A stretch of DNA of 64,000 bases from Saccharomyces mikatae IFO 1815 (GCF_947241705.1 NC_079268.1:806001-870000); one strand, 5' to 3'. Counted from the first letter of the stretch, positions 26,556-37,151 are shown. Translations and numbers: made by a program. The notes: a model not told the origin generated them from the sequence alone.

Positions 26556-27353
26556 GTCAGCCCCGCCACTCCATGCATACCATGAATATCGCTACATACG
26601 AAATATTCGCTAGAAACCTCGGCGGCAAAAGTGCTTGTTAGCACAGTAGACTGAATTGTATCAACAAGAGAGAATCCCAAATAGAAGTAACTGTCTCAAA
26701 ATTGGATCGAATTGAGGAAATATCCTTTTATGAGGTTCATTACTTCAAACACTTGATTGTTCTAGCTTCTCTTCCTCTATTACTAACACACGCACGCACA
26801 CAGACACACCCTCTCTTTGACGCCATCTTTGTTGTTCCGCAAACAAACACTAATGGAACCAAAGAAAACAAAAGAATAAGATCCGAATAACTGTACTACC
26901 AAATTCTCAATAAAACGGAATGCCCCGCACTTTCTAGCACAGCCGAAGTGCCCCGAAAGGGTAAGCTATGAGGTCGCAATTACATAATGATAGCAAGTCT
27001 GGTACAAACAAACAGTAATGTTATTTTGGCAGCATCATTTTACCCTTGAATAATGTGCAGTTTCCTTAGGCTTATATGTGGGTATGTGCCAGAAGTTGAG
27101 GTGTGTATATAAAGAATATCAGTCTCCGGGTAACGTGGTATGCTCTCCTAAATTCCAGTTTCTTGCTTGGCCCTTTTCATATTAGGAGATACTCCTTCTA
27201 GAAGGGTTTGAACCTCTATTATCGTCATAGATGAACAAAAGTCGATGTTGCCCATTCATTTAAAGGATCAAACTGCATTTCTTGTTGGTTAGCATATATA
27301 AGTAATAACAGTGCTATAGAGTACGGTCTTCTTCGAGCGTGCAGAAATATTAG
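26556..27353. other. Rest of the CAT8-GPI12 divergent intergenic region
   Basis: The divergent promoter region totals about 1 kb. A 62-codon open frame (26702-26890) has no protein-like features. Apart from the Reb1-type site listed separately, no RNA gene or repeat was recognised. Confidence 0.4.
27127..27133 (-). promoter_or_regulatory. Putative Reb1 site upstream of GPI12
   Basis: CGGGTAA on the plus strand, i.e. the Reb1 core TTACCCG on the minus strand, lies about 220 bp before the GPI12 ATG. This is a typical distance for a general regulatory factor setting the nucleosome-free region. Confidence 0.45.
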
Positions 27354-28268
27354 ATGAAGATGCCAAGGCGTGTAAGGGTTAATTTCTCAAAGCTGCTTTA
27401 CAAAATTACCAAACTATCCATAGTATTGACTATACTATATATTTATTTTACACCCAAAATTATCTCCCGAAACAATGAGTCATTGCAGCATGTTTTCCCT
27501 AATAAATACAGCGACTATCAAATAAATTTAATCATAGCGCACCCTGATGACGAGGTAATGTTTTTCTCACCCATGATCTCTCAACTACATTCGTACTTTC
27601 CAAATACCGTCCCATTCAACATAATCTGCTTGTCAAAGGGCAATGCCGAAGGCCTTGGCCAAACCAGGGTAAGAGAGTTAAATGACTCAGCCGCTTTATT
27701 ATTACATAATGAAAGAGCCGTCTCGGTACAAGTTATGGACTTCCAGGATGGTATGAATGAAGTCTGGGACATCGATTCCATCACCTCTACCCTCTCACAA
27801 ACGATAGGGATCAACAATAATGAGCTGAACCAGATTATCGTTACGTTTGATTCTTACGGTGTATCAGGCCATATCAATCATAAAAGCTGCCATACCGCTG
27901 TTAGGAAATTGATCGCAGATTATACTCGTTCAAACGTCAGGAAAGAGGTGAAAACCCCTCTTATTACGGCATTATACCTGAGAAGCTACAAAAACAATAT
28001 TGTTTTAAAGTACAACTCTTTTATTTGGGAAATATTGAGAATGCTTTACGGTTTGATTTCCCCATTCCGTAAAACCACCCAGGCGCTTCCGTCTGACGTA
28101 GTGGCCGAAAAAAATAGCCTTCTATTAATGAACACGCATGCGCAGTACATACTGGCCTTTGCTGCTATGCTAAATGCTCACAAATCCCAAGTTGTGTGGT
28201 TTAGATACGGATGGTGGATTCTATCAAGATTTGTTTTCGTGAATGAATTTGACGTTTATATATATTAA
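27354..28268 (+). CDS. GPI12: Gpi12, GlcNAc-PI de-N-acetylase
   Basis: A 304-residue ER enzyme, the usual length. It carries out the second step of GPI-anchor synthesis, removing acetyl from GlcNAc-phosphatidylinositol on the cytosolic face. There is one N-terminal membrane segment (about 18-34; KITKLSIVLTILYIYF). The PIG-L family metal site AHPDDE is at residues 62-67, and a second motif with HINHKSCH lies near 172-180. All key residues are present. The ATG at 27354 is followed two codons later by another ATG. It is divergent from CAT8 and convergent with AEP2. Confidence 0.95.
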   Translation: MKMPRRVRVNFSKLLYKITKLSIVLTILYIYFTPKIISRNNESLQHVFPNKYSDYQINLIIAHPDDEVMFFSPMISQLHSYFPNTVPFNIICLSKGNAEGLGQTRVRELNDSAALLLHNERAVSVQVMDFQDGMNEVWDIDSITSTLSQTIGINNNELNQIIVTFDSYGVSGHINHKSCHTAVRKLIADYTRSNVRKEVKTPLITALYLRSYKNNIVLKYNSFIWEILRMLYGLISPFRKTTQALPSDVVAEKNSLLLMNTHAQYILAFAAMLNAHKSQVVWFRYGWWILSRFVFVNEFDVYIY

Positions 28269-28377
28269 ACACTACATTTTGGGCACATAGAAAACAAAGT
28301 CCCAATATTATTTACATCCTATAGAATAAGAATATATATATAGAGAAAAAGAACATGCTAAATTTTGTTACACTTTT

Positions 28378-30108
28378 TCACCACAGGCTACCTATAATCA
28401 TACCATCGTCTTCATCGTCATCAAAACCACTCGGTTCCAATTTATTCCTCTCCTTTTTGTTCTCAATTTTTGATTTATTTTTCTTACTCCTTAAAAGCAA
28501 ACGATTTGTACAAAAAATATTCAAATTCTTGGTTATTGTTCTATCAAAACCAAAATCGTTAATAAATTCCCTTACTGCTGAAATCCTACCTCTATCTACA
28601 AGCTGCTTAATGATATATTTCTGGTATTTGATAAGAACAATATTAAGTTTATCGGAATTAGTTTCCCTCAATCTTTCAATTCCTGATTTGAAACTCTTCA
28701 AAACATCAATTCCAAGAGGAAAATTACCCGTTTTCTTCATAATATCATACAGTTGTCTCAGCGTCTCATAATCAACTGAAAGGCTTAGTCCTTTAGATAC
28801 ATGCCACTGCTTCATCAAATGCCAACATCTAATGACAGATGTAGCTTTCTTGTCCTTTGCTGGTGTCCAAGCAAAATTGCTCAACTGAAACAGTCTTCTC
28901 CAAAACAGCGCATCTAACTTCACTTCCGGATAATGTTTTATGAACGAATCTAAAATACTCAGACCTCTGTGAAGATCGTTGTCATTGTAGTGGAATGACA
29001 CCAAAATTGAAATAAGAATCTTTGAACTTGGATAGCATCCTCGAGGCTTAATTGCCACGTGGCTAGGAAACTCTTGCGTTGTTATATGCCATATATGTTC
29101 AATACACCTTTCCAATATTTGTGTTTGCCCTAAGTGTCCAAATGACTGAATTAAGGTGGATAGCAAATCCTCAGAATTTAAGAACCTTTTCTCATGTAAT
29201 ACAAGATCAGCAATCTTCAACAACGTTTGATGATCCATGACCTTATAGGTAGAAGAGAGACGAATTGATGTATTTTTCGCCCCTAGTCGAACAATCTTCC
29301 GTAGTTGCTTTTGATCTTGTCCGCTGTTATCTGGTATCTTCCAATAAGCTGCCAATGCACCGCAACGCAATTTCAAGAAGTGAACCATTGTGCCTATATC
29401 TGCATTATTTGGGGAGAGTAATATATCTGGGTTTCTGTCAATAATAAAAGTTAAAATTTTTTGAGCTTTACCTAATTGACCAAGCTCTATAAAATTTCTG
29501 ATCAAAAGATTTATATCAAAAATTTCGCATGCATCTAATGTTGTATTTCGCAAATTAATATGATTCCTTTTGGCATCAACTTTCTCTGCATACAATGAAA
29601 ATATTTTAAACCAGAATTCTGAATACTTGACCTTTATGTCTCTACAAATTCCCCTGATTTGGAACCGTAGTGAATATAGTTTATTCAGAAGAAAAGATAG
29701 CTCTGCTAAAGACAAAGAGTTCCTAGGTCCAGAGTCTACGGTCTTCGTGAATAGGTAACTAATACCTTTGGAAAAGTCTAGTTCAGTCGATCCGCTAGAA
29801 CTTATAATTCGTCTTAAAGTGTACACATCTATGGGTATTCCCTTTAACTCAAATTTGTCATAATCTCTAGGAGTGTTTCCATTATTTAAATGACCAGTTG
29901 CACACATACTGTGAGTTGAGAAAGATTTTCGGGTTGAAGTGTCATTTATGGTTACACACGTTCTTCGGGAGTGGGTATAATGAAATATCGCTCTATTCGG
30001 CAGTACGTCGATTTCTTGTAACGATTTAAACGATTCTGTGCAAAACCTTTTCATATAAAGCCCCAAAATACTGCAGGATGGACATTTAGTCAGTTTATTC
30101 ATCCACAT
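28378..30108 (-). CDS. AEP2: Aep2 (Atp13), mitochondrial ATP9 expression factor
   Basis: A 576-residue protein; the S. cerevisiae form is about 580. It is needed in mitochondria for maturation or translation of the OLI1/ATP9 mRNA. The N-terminus is basic and lacks acidic residues over its first 20 positions, as in a mitochondrial presequence. The body is all-alpha and PPR-like, with no catalytic motif (for example [20 protein letters not shown]). The C-terminal end [14 protein letters not shown] is conserved. It is among the faster-diverging proteins of the window. The start is the first ATG, with a second Met at codon 3. Confidence 0.93.
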   Translation of the reverse strand: MWMNKLTKCPSCSILGLYMKRFCTESFKSLQEIDVLPNRAIFHYTHSRRTCVTINDTSTRKSFSTHSMCATGHLNNGNTPRDYDKFELKGIPIDVYTLRRIISSSGSTELDFSKGISYLFTKTVDSGPRNSLSLAELSFLLNKLYSLRFQIRGICRDIKVKYSEFWFKIFSLYAEKVDAKRNHINLRNTTLDACEIFDINLLIRNFIELGQLGKAQKILTFIIDRNPDILLSPNNADIGTMVHFLKLRCGALAAYWKIPDNSGQDQKQLRKIVRLGAKNTSIRLSSTYKVMDHQTLLKIADLVLHEKRFLNSEDLLSTLIQSFGHLGQTQILERCIEHIWHITTQEFPSHVAIKPRGCYPSSKILISILVSFHYNDNDLHRGLSILDSFIKHYPEVKLDALFWRRLFQLSNFAWTPAKDKKATSVIRCWHLMKQWHVSKGLSLSVDYETLRQLYDIMKKTGNFPLGIDVLKSFKSGIERLRETNSDKLNIVLIKYQKYIIKQLVDRGRISAVREFINDFGFDRTITKNLNIFCTNRLLLRSKKNKSKIENKKERNKLEPSGFDDDEDDGMIIGSLW

Positions 30109-30338
30109 TTAATCATAAACCTAGGCAGCTAACTGGTGACAAGGAGGAGCTTTAATACTTTTCTCTTGATTTTGAACTTTTTACAAAGGTCAATATTAAA
30201 AGGTTCTTTTTCAATGTTTTCCTTTTCTATTGAGAATGAACAGTAACCCGCTCTTTCTCTAGCAAAAAACAGATGCTATTTGATATCGAAACTATGTAGT
30301 AGCATCGCAAGTATATATCCGTAACGCTACCTACCTCA

Positions 30339-31823
30339 CTACATTAAAAAACTATTGACACTGTTCAGTGTTGCTCTTGACGGATTAACATTACGACCGT
30401 GCAAGTGAGAAATCAATTTTGTCAAGTGTTTTCTTATTATAATCTTATTAACTTCCGGTAACTCCTGAGTGAGCATCCATTCTTCGGTATACTTGGTACA
30501 AAGGATACTCAAAATCACACCAATTGACATATCTGTCCCCGTATTGCAACATACAAGCATGGGCCTCATTTCTTCTGCTCGATTTGCGAACGCCAATTCA
30601 ACTTCTTCGTGAATCTTCGGTAAAATAGATCGTAAAGCCTTTGAACTTTTCTTGTCTCCACTTTGCAATTTATAAACTGTAATAAAGGGATTTGATTTGG
30701 TTGCTTCTACAACACCTGCATCTTCGGCAACAGTTACAGAATCACTTAAAATTAGAACTTTACCGTACTCTGATTTTAATTCTTCTTTCAATTTTTCATT
30801 GATGAATAAGCCTTGAACTACTTTTCCCAGGGATATTTCATCCGTGATTTTATCAACTTTCCCAAAAATTTCATCCAAGCCACCTTTATCTTGAATATAC
30901 ATTTGACTTTTTAGCTTTTTAGCAACTAAATCCGTGATATAGTCATGCAACTGATCGTCTGAGTTATTTTTGTCACATAAAAATTCTACGTGAGCCCAAA
31001 ACATCTTTGAATCTAAACCAAAAGACCAGAGCTCATGGTCGTCGGCTGCACCCTGCACATAGGTAAAGCCATACCGTTTATCCATACCATCTTGTGCTTG
31101 GTAACTCACTGTGCACAAAATAATAGGTATAATGTTTTGGTCTTCAGGGGTTTCCCAAGTTTCATGCTGCTGTATTTCGCCCGTAAAATAATCAACAGAA
31201 TGGTTTAGTAATGACGAGCCGGGATGAACCCATATGGGTCGCAATATTTTGCCCATAAACAGTTCATTTAATTTCTTAGAATCTATAATATTTAACTTTC
31301 GTAGTTTGGTAACTAACTCAGGTATTTTTCTCTTGATCATGTCGTACTCTGATTTGGGTACCGTCTCAGGCGGAAGGTATAACGCTTTATCAATGTCGAA
31401 GTTTTCTTCTGTTTCTTGAAGCATAATCGTATTCAATACCGCACACCAAATGGGAACAGTTTTACTTAGAGCATCCGGTATTTTTTTACCTCTTCTTGTA
31501 CTATCGACGATTATAATACCTTTATTATCTCTAATAGTCTCTAACAAATGGAAGTTCAATCTTCGGGTGCTAAAGTCCCATTGATTGACGTGGCCATCTG
31601 TGCTTTTGAAGTAACTGGTCTGCTTATAAGTTGATGGCTTGCAATACCATATCCCACATCTTTCATTGGGCACCAGTGGAAAATAGGGAAATACAGGAAT
31701 AACTCGATCTTGTAAAAATTTATTGTCTAAAAGGATACTCTGAAGTCGATTTCTGACGGATTTATTTTCCTTTCTAACATCTCTATTTATCTTGGTTAGC
31801 GATAGACAAATTTCTTCATCCAT
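30339..31823 (-). CDS. RIT1: Rit1, initiator tRNA ribosyl-phosphate transferase
   Basis: A 494-residue product from the first in-frame ATG. The frame stays open to 31874 and there reads with the same residues as the S. cerevisiae N-terminus (GPLNS), but the codon at the usual start is TTG, not ATG. Translation therefore probably starts at Met18 of the family numbering (MDEEICL). Rit1 adds 2'-O-ribosyl phosphate to A64 of initiator tRNA-Met, keeping it out of elongation. The C-terminal part has a dual-specificity-phosphatase-like P-loop region (LVCCNTGTDMSIGV, near residues 425-438). The conserved body is intact, so the gene is probably functional despite the shorter N-terminus. Confidence 0.9.
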   Translation of the reverse strand: MDEEICLSLTKINRDVRKENKSVRNRLQSILLDNKFLQDRVIPVFPYFPLVPNERCGIWYCKPSTYKQTSYFKSTDGHVNQWDFSTRRLNFHLLETIRDNKGIIIVDSTRRGKKIPDALSKTVPIWCAVLNTIMLQETEENFDIDKALYLPPETVPKSEYDMIKRKIPELVTKLRKLNIIDSKKLNELFMGKILRPIWVHPGSSLLNHSVDYFTGEIQQHETWETPEDQNIIPIILCTVSYQAQDGMDKRYGFTYVQGAADDHELWSFGLDSKMFWAHVEFLCDKNNSDDQLHDYITDLVAKKLKSQMYIQDKGGLDEIFGKVDKITDEISLGKVVQGLFINEKLKEELKSEYGKVLILSDSVTVAEDAGVVEATKSNPFITVYKLQSGDKKSSKALRSILPKIHEEVELAFANRAEEMRPMLVCCNTGTDMSIGVILSILCTKYTEEWMLTQELPEVNKIIIRKHLTKLISHLHGRNVNPSRATLNSVNSFLM

Positions 31824-32017
31824 CGTGACTTCACAGATCTGTTCTCCAAAGTTATAACTATTCAATGGCCCCAATAAAATTCATCACGAGCTCAAAATTT
31901 CATTTATGCAATTTTTTTCACTTGTCAATGTATGAATAAGAGCCTATCACAACTAGGCAGACACGTGCACATACCGACGTCCATACACATAGACACACAT
32001 AAACATACTGAAACGAG

Positions 32018-32066
32018 GTTCAACCATCGTCTATTAACTAGTGACCATGTTTCTAGTATATTATTA
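32018..32066 (+). mobile_element. Fragment of an older delta LTR
   Basis: The short stretch CATCGTCTATTAACTAGT followed by AT-rich sequence resembles the first part of a delta LTR and is cut off exactly where the more intact delta begins. This suggests a younger LTR inserted into an older one. The match is short, so the call is tentative. Confidence 0.4.
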
Positions 32067-32398
32067 TGTTGGAAGAAGAATCATATATCGTTTATCGACT
32101 ACTATTCGCACTACTCGTATATTATAACATACTGTGTTAGAAGATGACATAAGTTATGAGAAGCTGTCATCAAAGTTAGAGGAAGCTGAAATGCAAGGAT
32201 TGATAATGTAATAGGATAATGACTGACAACATATAAAATGACAATAAAAGCATATACAGAATTATGTAGAATTACGAGTTCCATTTATTGGATTCCTATA
32301 TCCTCGAGGAGAACTTCTAGTATATCTACATACCTAATATTATTGCCTTTATCAACAATGGAATCCCAACAATCATCTCAAAATTCACCAATCTCTCA
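32067..32398 (+). mobile_element. Solo delta LTR (Ty1/Ty2 family)
   Basis: This 332-bp repeat has the delta length and ends: TGTTGGAA at the start, TCTCA at the end. The internal blocks are typical: GATGACATAAGTTATGAGAA, GAAGCTGAAATGCAAGGATT, CCTATATCCTCGAGGAGAAC and CAACAATGGAATCCCAACAA. It is nearly full length but somewhat diverged, and no internal element genes accompany it. It is therefore a solo LTR left by LTR-LTR recombination. The 5-bp flanks do not match, so no target-site duplication is visible. It lies 111 bp upstream of tRNA-Tyr, the usual target position. Confidence 0.93.
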
Positions 32399-32509
32399 TT
32401 GTCTATGTTCGTTTCAGGTGTGATTATTTTCTGGCATTTTATCCGCGAGATAACTGTTACTATTAATGTAACATAGTGTACTAGAAAAATGCTTAGACCA
32501 GTCAGTGTA

Positions 32510-32598
32510 CTCTCGGTAGCCAAGTTGGTTTAAGGCGCAAGACTGTAATTTATTACCACGAAATCTTGAGATCGGGCGTTCGACTCGCCCCCGGGAGA
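32510..32598 (+). tRNA. tRNA-Tyr (anticodon GUA) with intron
   Basis: An 89-base gene. The acceptor CTCTCGG pairs with CCGGGAG, with A as discriminator. The anticodon stem CAAGA/TCTTG encloses anticodon GTA at 32545-32547. A 14-base intron at 32549-32562 follows the base 3' of the anticodon, as in all yeast tRNA-Tyr genes. Box B reads GTTCGACTC. It needs the tRNA splicing endonuclease and ligase. Confidence 0.96.
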
Positions 32599-32599
32599 A

Positions 32600-32605
32600 T
32601 TTTTT
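32600..32605 (+). terminator. RNA polymerase III terminator of tRNA-Tyr
   Basis: A run of six T begins two bases after the tRNA 3' end, and a second T-run follows at once. This is the usual polymerase III stop. Confidence 0.8.
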
Positions 32606-32761
32606 ATTTTTTCATAATTATTGTTAATTTATTAGGGATTCATTTAGATTTAGCCAAGGTTGTAATGAAAAGTCATACCCTGTACTTTCAATAAGAGTTT
32701 AGAAAAGCAAAGCTTTTTTCTACTACCAATCAAAAAAAAATAGATTGCAGCAACAGATATA

Positions 32762-34570
32762 ATGCAATCAATCAATAACGCCTTTGGCAGCACTGATGAC
32801 TTTAATAATGAAATGGATGAACCAGGTTATAGAAAGTTTGATATGCACGAAGGAATCTTGTTTTGCGTTGAGCTATCAGAAACCATGTTCAAAGAGTCAT
32901 CTGAACTAGATTATAAATCGCCTTTACTGGAAATTCTAGAGTCTTTAAATGAATTGATGTCCCAGTTGGTCATTACAAGACCTGGAACAGCTATTGGTTG
33001 CTATTTTTATTATTGCTATAGAGATGATGCCAAGGAAGGAATATATGAACTGTTTCCATTAAGGGATATTAATGTTAGGTTTATGAAGAAATTAAATGAT
33101 TTATTGGAAGATTTATCGTCGGAAAGAGTGACTCTGTATGAATATTTTAACTTCCAAAAAACTGAGAATCAAAAGCAAATGCCTTTAGCTTCTCTATTCA
33201 CGTTCATACTTGACACTTTTTTGCAAGACAGCTCGGGCCAAAAGCAATTAAACAACAAGAGAGTATTCCTATTCACCGATAATGATAAACCACAAGAAGC
33301 ACAAAATGCGGACGATAGAGCAAGGTTAAGGAGGCTTACAGTTGATTTATTTGACAATAAAATAAACTTTACAACTTTTTTCATTGGGTATGTTAATAAT
33401 TCATTTGATAATGAGTTCTATTCGGACATTTTACAGTTAGGTTCCCATAAAAATAAGACTATAGGTTTAAATTCTGAATTTGATGGTCCAAACACAAAGC
33501 CCATAGATGCCAAATATATCAAATCCCGGATTCTAAGGAAAAGGGAAGTAAAAAGAATAATGTTTCAATGCCAATTGATATTTGATGAGAAAACAGATTT
33601 TATTATTGGAATCAAAGGTTATACCATGTATAGCCATGAAAAAGCTGGAGTTCGATATAAACTTGTTTATGAGCATGAAGATATTAGACAAGAAGCATAT
33701 TCAAAAAGAAAGTTTTTGAATTTCATGTCAGGAGAAGATGTTACAGATAATACAGTTAAAGTTTATCCGTATGGCGATCTCGACATCAATTTATCTGAGC
33801 ATCAGGATCAGATTGTTATGGAGGCTTATACTCGAAAAGATGCGTTTTTAAAAATCACTGGATTCCGCTCATCAAGCATATCAATGCACTACTTCAACAA
33901 CATAGAGAAAAGCTCATTCATTGTGCCTGATGAGGAAAAGTATGAAGGCTCGATAAGAGCTTTGACTTCTTTATTAAAAATTTTGAGAAAAAAGGACAAA
34001 ATTGCCATATTATGGGGAAAACTTAAATCAAATTCTCATCCTTCACTTTTTGTATTATCACCTTCAAATATTAAAGAATATAATGAAGGATTTTATCTCT
34101 ACAGAGTTCCATTCTTGGACGAAATTAGAAAATTCCCTAGTTTGCTATCCTATGATGATGGTTCTGATCACGAAATAGATTATGACAATATGAAAAAAGT
34201 AACGCAAAGTATAATAGGATATTTTAATCTGAGAGACGGATATAACCCATCTGATTTCAAAAACCCATTATTACAAAAACATTACAAAGTTTTACACGAT
34301 TACCTGTTACAAACCGAAACTGCTTTTGAAGAAAACGAGACATCAGATACTAAAATGGATAGAATTGTACACGAGGACGATTCCTTAAGGAAATTATACC
34401 ATATACGAAATAAAATTCTAGAGTCTGAAAAATCTGAAGATCCGGCGATTCAAAGGCTAAATAAATACGTGAAAATTTGGAATATGTTTTACAAAAAATT
34501 CAACGTTGATGATATCTCAGTCAAAAAAGAAAAGAAGTCCCTTGATAAAAAACCGAAGTTCAATATTTAA
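32762..34570 (+). CDS. YKU70: Ku70, DNA end-binding subunit for non-homologous end joining
   Basis: A 602-residue protein, the same length as in S. cerevisiae. With Yku80 it binds double-strand breaks and telomere ends, and acts in end joining, telomere protection and silencing. The N-terminal Ku alpha/beta domain starts near residue 30 (HEGILFCVELSETMF). The beta-barrel core covers about 250-480 (for example GVRYKLVYEHEDIRQEA), and the C-terminal arm ends in a basic tail (KKEKKSLDKKPKFNI). It is notably diverged from the S. cerevisiae protein, with roughly one change in seven or eight residues by memory. The promoter is squeezed into about 160 bp after tRNA-Tyr. Confidence 0.97.
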   Translation: MQSINNAFGSTDDFNNEMDEPGYRKFDMHEGILFCVELSETMFKESSELDYKSPLLEILESLNELMSQLVITRPGTAIGCYFYYCYRDDAKEGIYELFPLRDINVRFMKKLNDLLEDLSSERVTLYEYFNFQKTENQKQMPLASLFTFILDTFLQDSSGQKQLNNKRVFLFTDNDKPQEAQNADDRARLRRLTVDLFDNKINFTTFFIGYVNNSFDNEFYSDILQLGSHKNKTIGLNSEFDGPNTKPIDAKYIKSRILRKREVKRIMFQCQLIFDEKTDFIIGIKGYTMYSHEKAGVRYKLVYEHEDIRQEAYSKRKFLNFMSGEDVTDNTVKVYPYGDLDINLSEHQDQIVMEAYTRKDAFLKITGFRSSSISMHYFNNIEKSSFIVPDEEKYEGSIRALTSLLKILRKKDKIAILWGKLKSNSHPSLFVLSPSNIKEYNEGFYLYRVPFLDEIRKFPSLLSYDDGSDHEIDYDNMKKVTQSIIGYFNLRDGYNPSDFKNPLLQKHYKVLHDYLLQTETAFEENETSDTKMDRIVHEDDSLRKLYHIRNKILESEKSEDPAIQRLNKYVKIWNMFYKKFNVDDISVKKEKKSLDKKPKFNI

Positions 34571-34712
34571 GGACAACTATTATTATCCTACATTCCGTTA
34601 AATAAAATATACTGTTTGAGAAATTGGCATTACAATTATTATTATTGCCTTTTTGTTGGGTCCAAGATTATATTATCTAACTAAGAGTAAATACTTTATG
34701 GGTACCAGTAAT

Positions 34713-36260
34713 CTATAGCTCCAACTCCAAATCACACACCATAGACAAATGATCACTTGCGTATTCTCCAACATGTGGTTGTCCATGTTTTGTCATCTCC
34801 TTGCCGGGCGGCATTCTTAGAAAACCTCTGCATTTCATCTCGTTTACTTTTTCAAAATCGCCGAGGTTTTCTACTTCCTGACAGTTACTTCGTAGGTCCC
34901 ATTTCTTAACATAAAATAGATAGTCCAATAACCCGCGCCATGTGTTTGCCCAATTAGAAATTTCAGGTTCGCCTCTATCATTGTCAAGGCCTGCATTCTC
35001 TGGATGAACATTTCTGTACCCAACAGAATATAGTGAAATTGCTCTCATATCCAATGAATTATGAAGTTGTGCCATTTTATCTACCAGTTCTATTTGTTCT
35101 TCGTTGGCATGATAATTCTCAGGAACAGGACTTTCAGGTTGGTCCTTGCCGTATTTTTCAATATTCCCACCTTCTTCGTCATCTGCACTTTCATCACCAT
35201 CACGAGCTTTGGAAAACTTAAATGAAGTACTGCACTCAATAACAGTCTTTGCTCTGTTTTTGTAGTGCACCGGCTTGGATGTCATCGACAGATATGGCGT
35301 ATCGAAAGGCTGAGAGTTGAAGTCGCCACAGAAAAATGGAAACCAGTGAGATAAATCGCCATCATTTTCGTTTTGTAAAACGTTTACACGGTGCATGAAT
35401 TCCTTCATTTTCTTCAAAACGACATAGCATTGTCTTGTTCTTTCATAAGTACCAAATGGATGCCAGAAGAGATGTGTAGTACCAATCAAAATACCGCATT
35501 TTTTAGACGATGATTTACTCAGGTTCGATAAAACTTTCTCAGAAAACTTCAAAGCTAAAACCAAACCAACATTGTTTGTTGTTGTTCTCGTGGAAATATT
35601 TTCTGAGGTTTCTTTATCATAGTCAATTAGCATCTTGTCGACCTGCTGAAACATTTCTCTTCTCCACATGATGGCAACGCCATGGTTTTTTGTGGAATTC
35701 CTATAATATTGTCCATCGTATCCCAGTTTATTAAACTCGTCTTTCCAAAAACTTTGAAATTGAATGTGATCAATCTCTTGCAAACAAATGACATCGGCTT
35801 TATAATACTTAAACTCATTTAATAGAACCCTAGAACGCCTGTACCATTTTAAAGCGTCACCACTATCTGGGAAAAGCTTTCTACGAATCAGGGCTTGTGC
35901 TAAGCAGTTATAGGTCATCAGCTTGAATCTAAAACCAGTTACTGGTTCTTTCTCGTGTAGAACTAGGAAAGGTCTCTTGATAAAATGTAACTCTGGCGGA
36001 CAATCCGGATCAACGCCTTGAGCCAACATCGCATCTCTCTTAGCCTTTCTCATCGCATCTCTTTCGGCCCGAATCTTGGCAATATGTTCTGGTGTCACTA
36101 TGGGTTTCGATTTCTTACCTTTCTTGCCCTTCTTTTTAGTTTGAGGTATCGAACCATCGCCAGTTGGATGTCTTATATCTTTAACAGGCTTATTATTTTG
36201 CATATTTGAAGTAGACGGAACATCTGGAGTAGCCACTTTAATTTCTTTTTCCTGTGTCAT
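34713..36260 (-). CDS. NGL2: Ngl2, CCR4-like RNase for 5.8S rRNA 3' trimming
   Basis: A 515-residue protein, the usual length. It removes the last nucleotides of the 5.8S rRNA precursor. The endonuclease/exonuclease/phosphatase fold shows KLMTYNCLAQ near residue 112, CLQEIDHIQ (metal-binding Glu) near 158-166, FCGDFNSQPFDTPY near 309-322, and the catalytic ASDHLSMVCDLE near the C-terminus. The N-terminus is a lysine-rich low-complexity segment (KKKGKKGKKSK). All catalytic motifs are intact. Confidence 0.95.
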   Translation of the reverse strand: MTQEKEIKVATPDVPSTSNMQNNKPVKDIRHPTGDGSIPQTKKKGKKGKKSKPIVTPEHIAKIRAERDAMRKAKRDAMLAQGVDPDCPPELHFIKRPFLVLHEKEPVTGFRFKLMTYNCLAQALIRRKLFPDSGDALKWYRRSRVLLNEFKYYKADVICLQEIDHIQFQSFWKDEFNKLGYDGQYYRNSTKNHGVAIMWRREMFQQVDKMLIDYDKETSENISTRTTTNNVGLVLALKFSEKVLSNLSKSSSKKCGILIGTTHLFWHPFGTYERTRQCYVVLKKMKEFMHRVNVLQNENDGDLSHWFPFFCGDFNSQPFDTPYLSMTSKPVHYKNRAKTVIECSTSFKFSKARDGDESADDEEGGNIEKYGKDQPESPVPENYHANEEQIELVDKMAQLHNSLDMRAISLYSVGYRNVHPENAGLDNDRGEPEISNWANTWRGLLDYLFYVKKWDLRSNCQEVENLGDFEKVNEMKCRGFLRMPPGKEMTKHGQPHVGEYASDHLSMVCDLELEL

Positions 36261-36521
36261 ATTTAATATCCCTAATCACAGTAAAGAAGTTTCAAGGTAA
36301 CTATATCCTCATCTTACGGCAATATTGATATTATTTCCTTACATTTGCACTCTTAACCATTCAATGCAGCCATTTTTTTGACAGACTAGAGATCTTTCTG
36401 CACGAAACAACTCTCGAAGAGTTTTTATTAATTAAGGATCGAGTATGTCATCATAAAAGAGTTAGATCTTGGGACTACTCTTGAGGGACCACTCAGTATA
36501 AGGTATTAACAGATATTAGGA

Positions 36522-36782
36522 ATGGCATTTTACAAGATCGCCCTAAAAAGATCACTCATCGGCGTACCACACACAACGAAGAGCATTGTGAAAAGCTTGG
36601 GTTTAGGTAAGAGAGGGTCTATAGTCTATAAAAGAGTGAACCCAGCCATAGCTGGTTCCCTAGCTAAAGTGAAAGAGTTAGTTACAGTAAAAGTCACAAA
36701 GCATGAACTAACACCATCTCAGCAACGTGTACTGAGAATGTCTAACCCTGGGTTCGTAGTAGAGAAGAGAAGCACAGTTTAA
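36522..36782 (+). CDS. MRPL33: Mrpl33, mitochondrial large-subunit ribosomal protein uL30m
   Basis: A small basic protein of 86 residues, the exact usual length. It has the uL30 signature near residues 9-50 ([19 protein letters not shown], then [20 protein letters not shown]). It is part of the mitochondrial large ribosomal subunit. It is divergent from NGL2 and convergent with DSS1. It needs no long presequence; the first residues are basic. Confidence 0.95.
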   Translation: MAFYKIALKRSLIGVPHTTKSIVKSLGLGKRGSIVYKRVNPAIAGSLAKVKELVTVKVTKHELTPSQQRVLRMSNPGFVVEKRSTV

Positions 36783-37151
36783 AGCAATGAGAAGTGAAGC
36801 AATTGGATTCACCTTCTTCTCGATATTCCTGACTTACATATGTATATAGTGTTTTTCTTTTCTTTATAGGCAAAAATCTCGTTAGTATTTATGCAAATTA
36901 AACTATAAAGAAATCAATACGTTAACTGCAACTGAATACTGAGAAACGAACTCAGACTTAGCGCACCACAAGCGTACTTTGAAATATATTCAACTTTAAT
37001 TATCAATAATTTATATTTATATATATATATATAATTTTTATTTTCTTATACTCATTGTCAGTAAAAGATAAATCCAATGCTGTATATTATATTTACAGGG
37101 AAAAAATATGCATTATCCATTACTTTTCGACCTTCGAAAAAACGTTCCTTT
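36783..37151. other. MRPL33-DSS1 convergent spacer
   Basis: A 369-bp AT-rich region where the 3' ends of two convergent genes meet. A TA dinucleotide tract at about 37013-37033 is a likely bidirectional polyadenylation efficiency element. No gene was seen. Confidence 0.45.

Noticed and set aside
37013-37033. TA dinucleotide tract as a microsatellite of interest
   Set aside because: Short and located at convergent gene ends, where TA-rich polyadenylation signals are normal.
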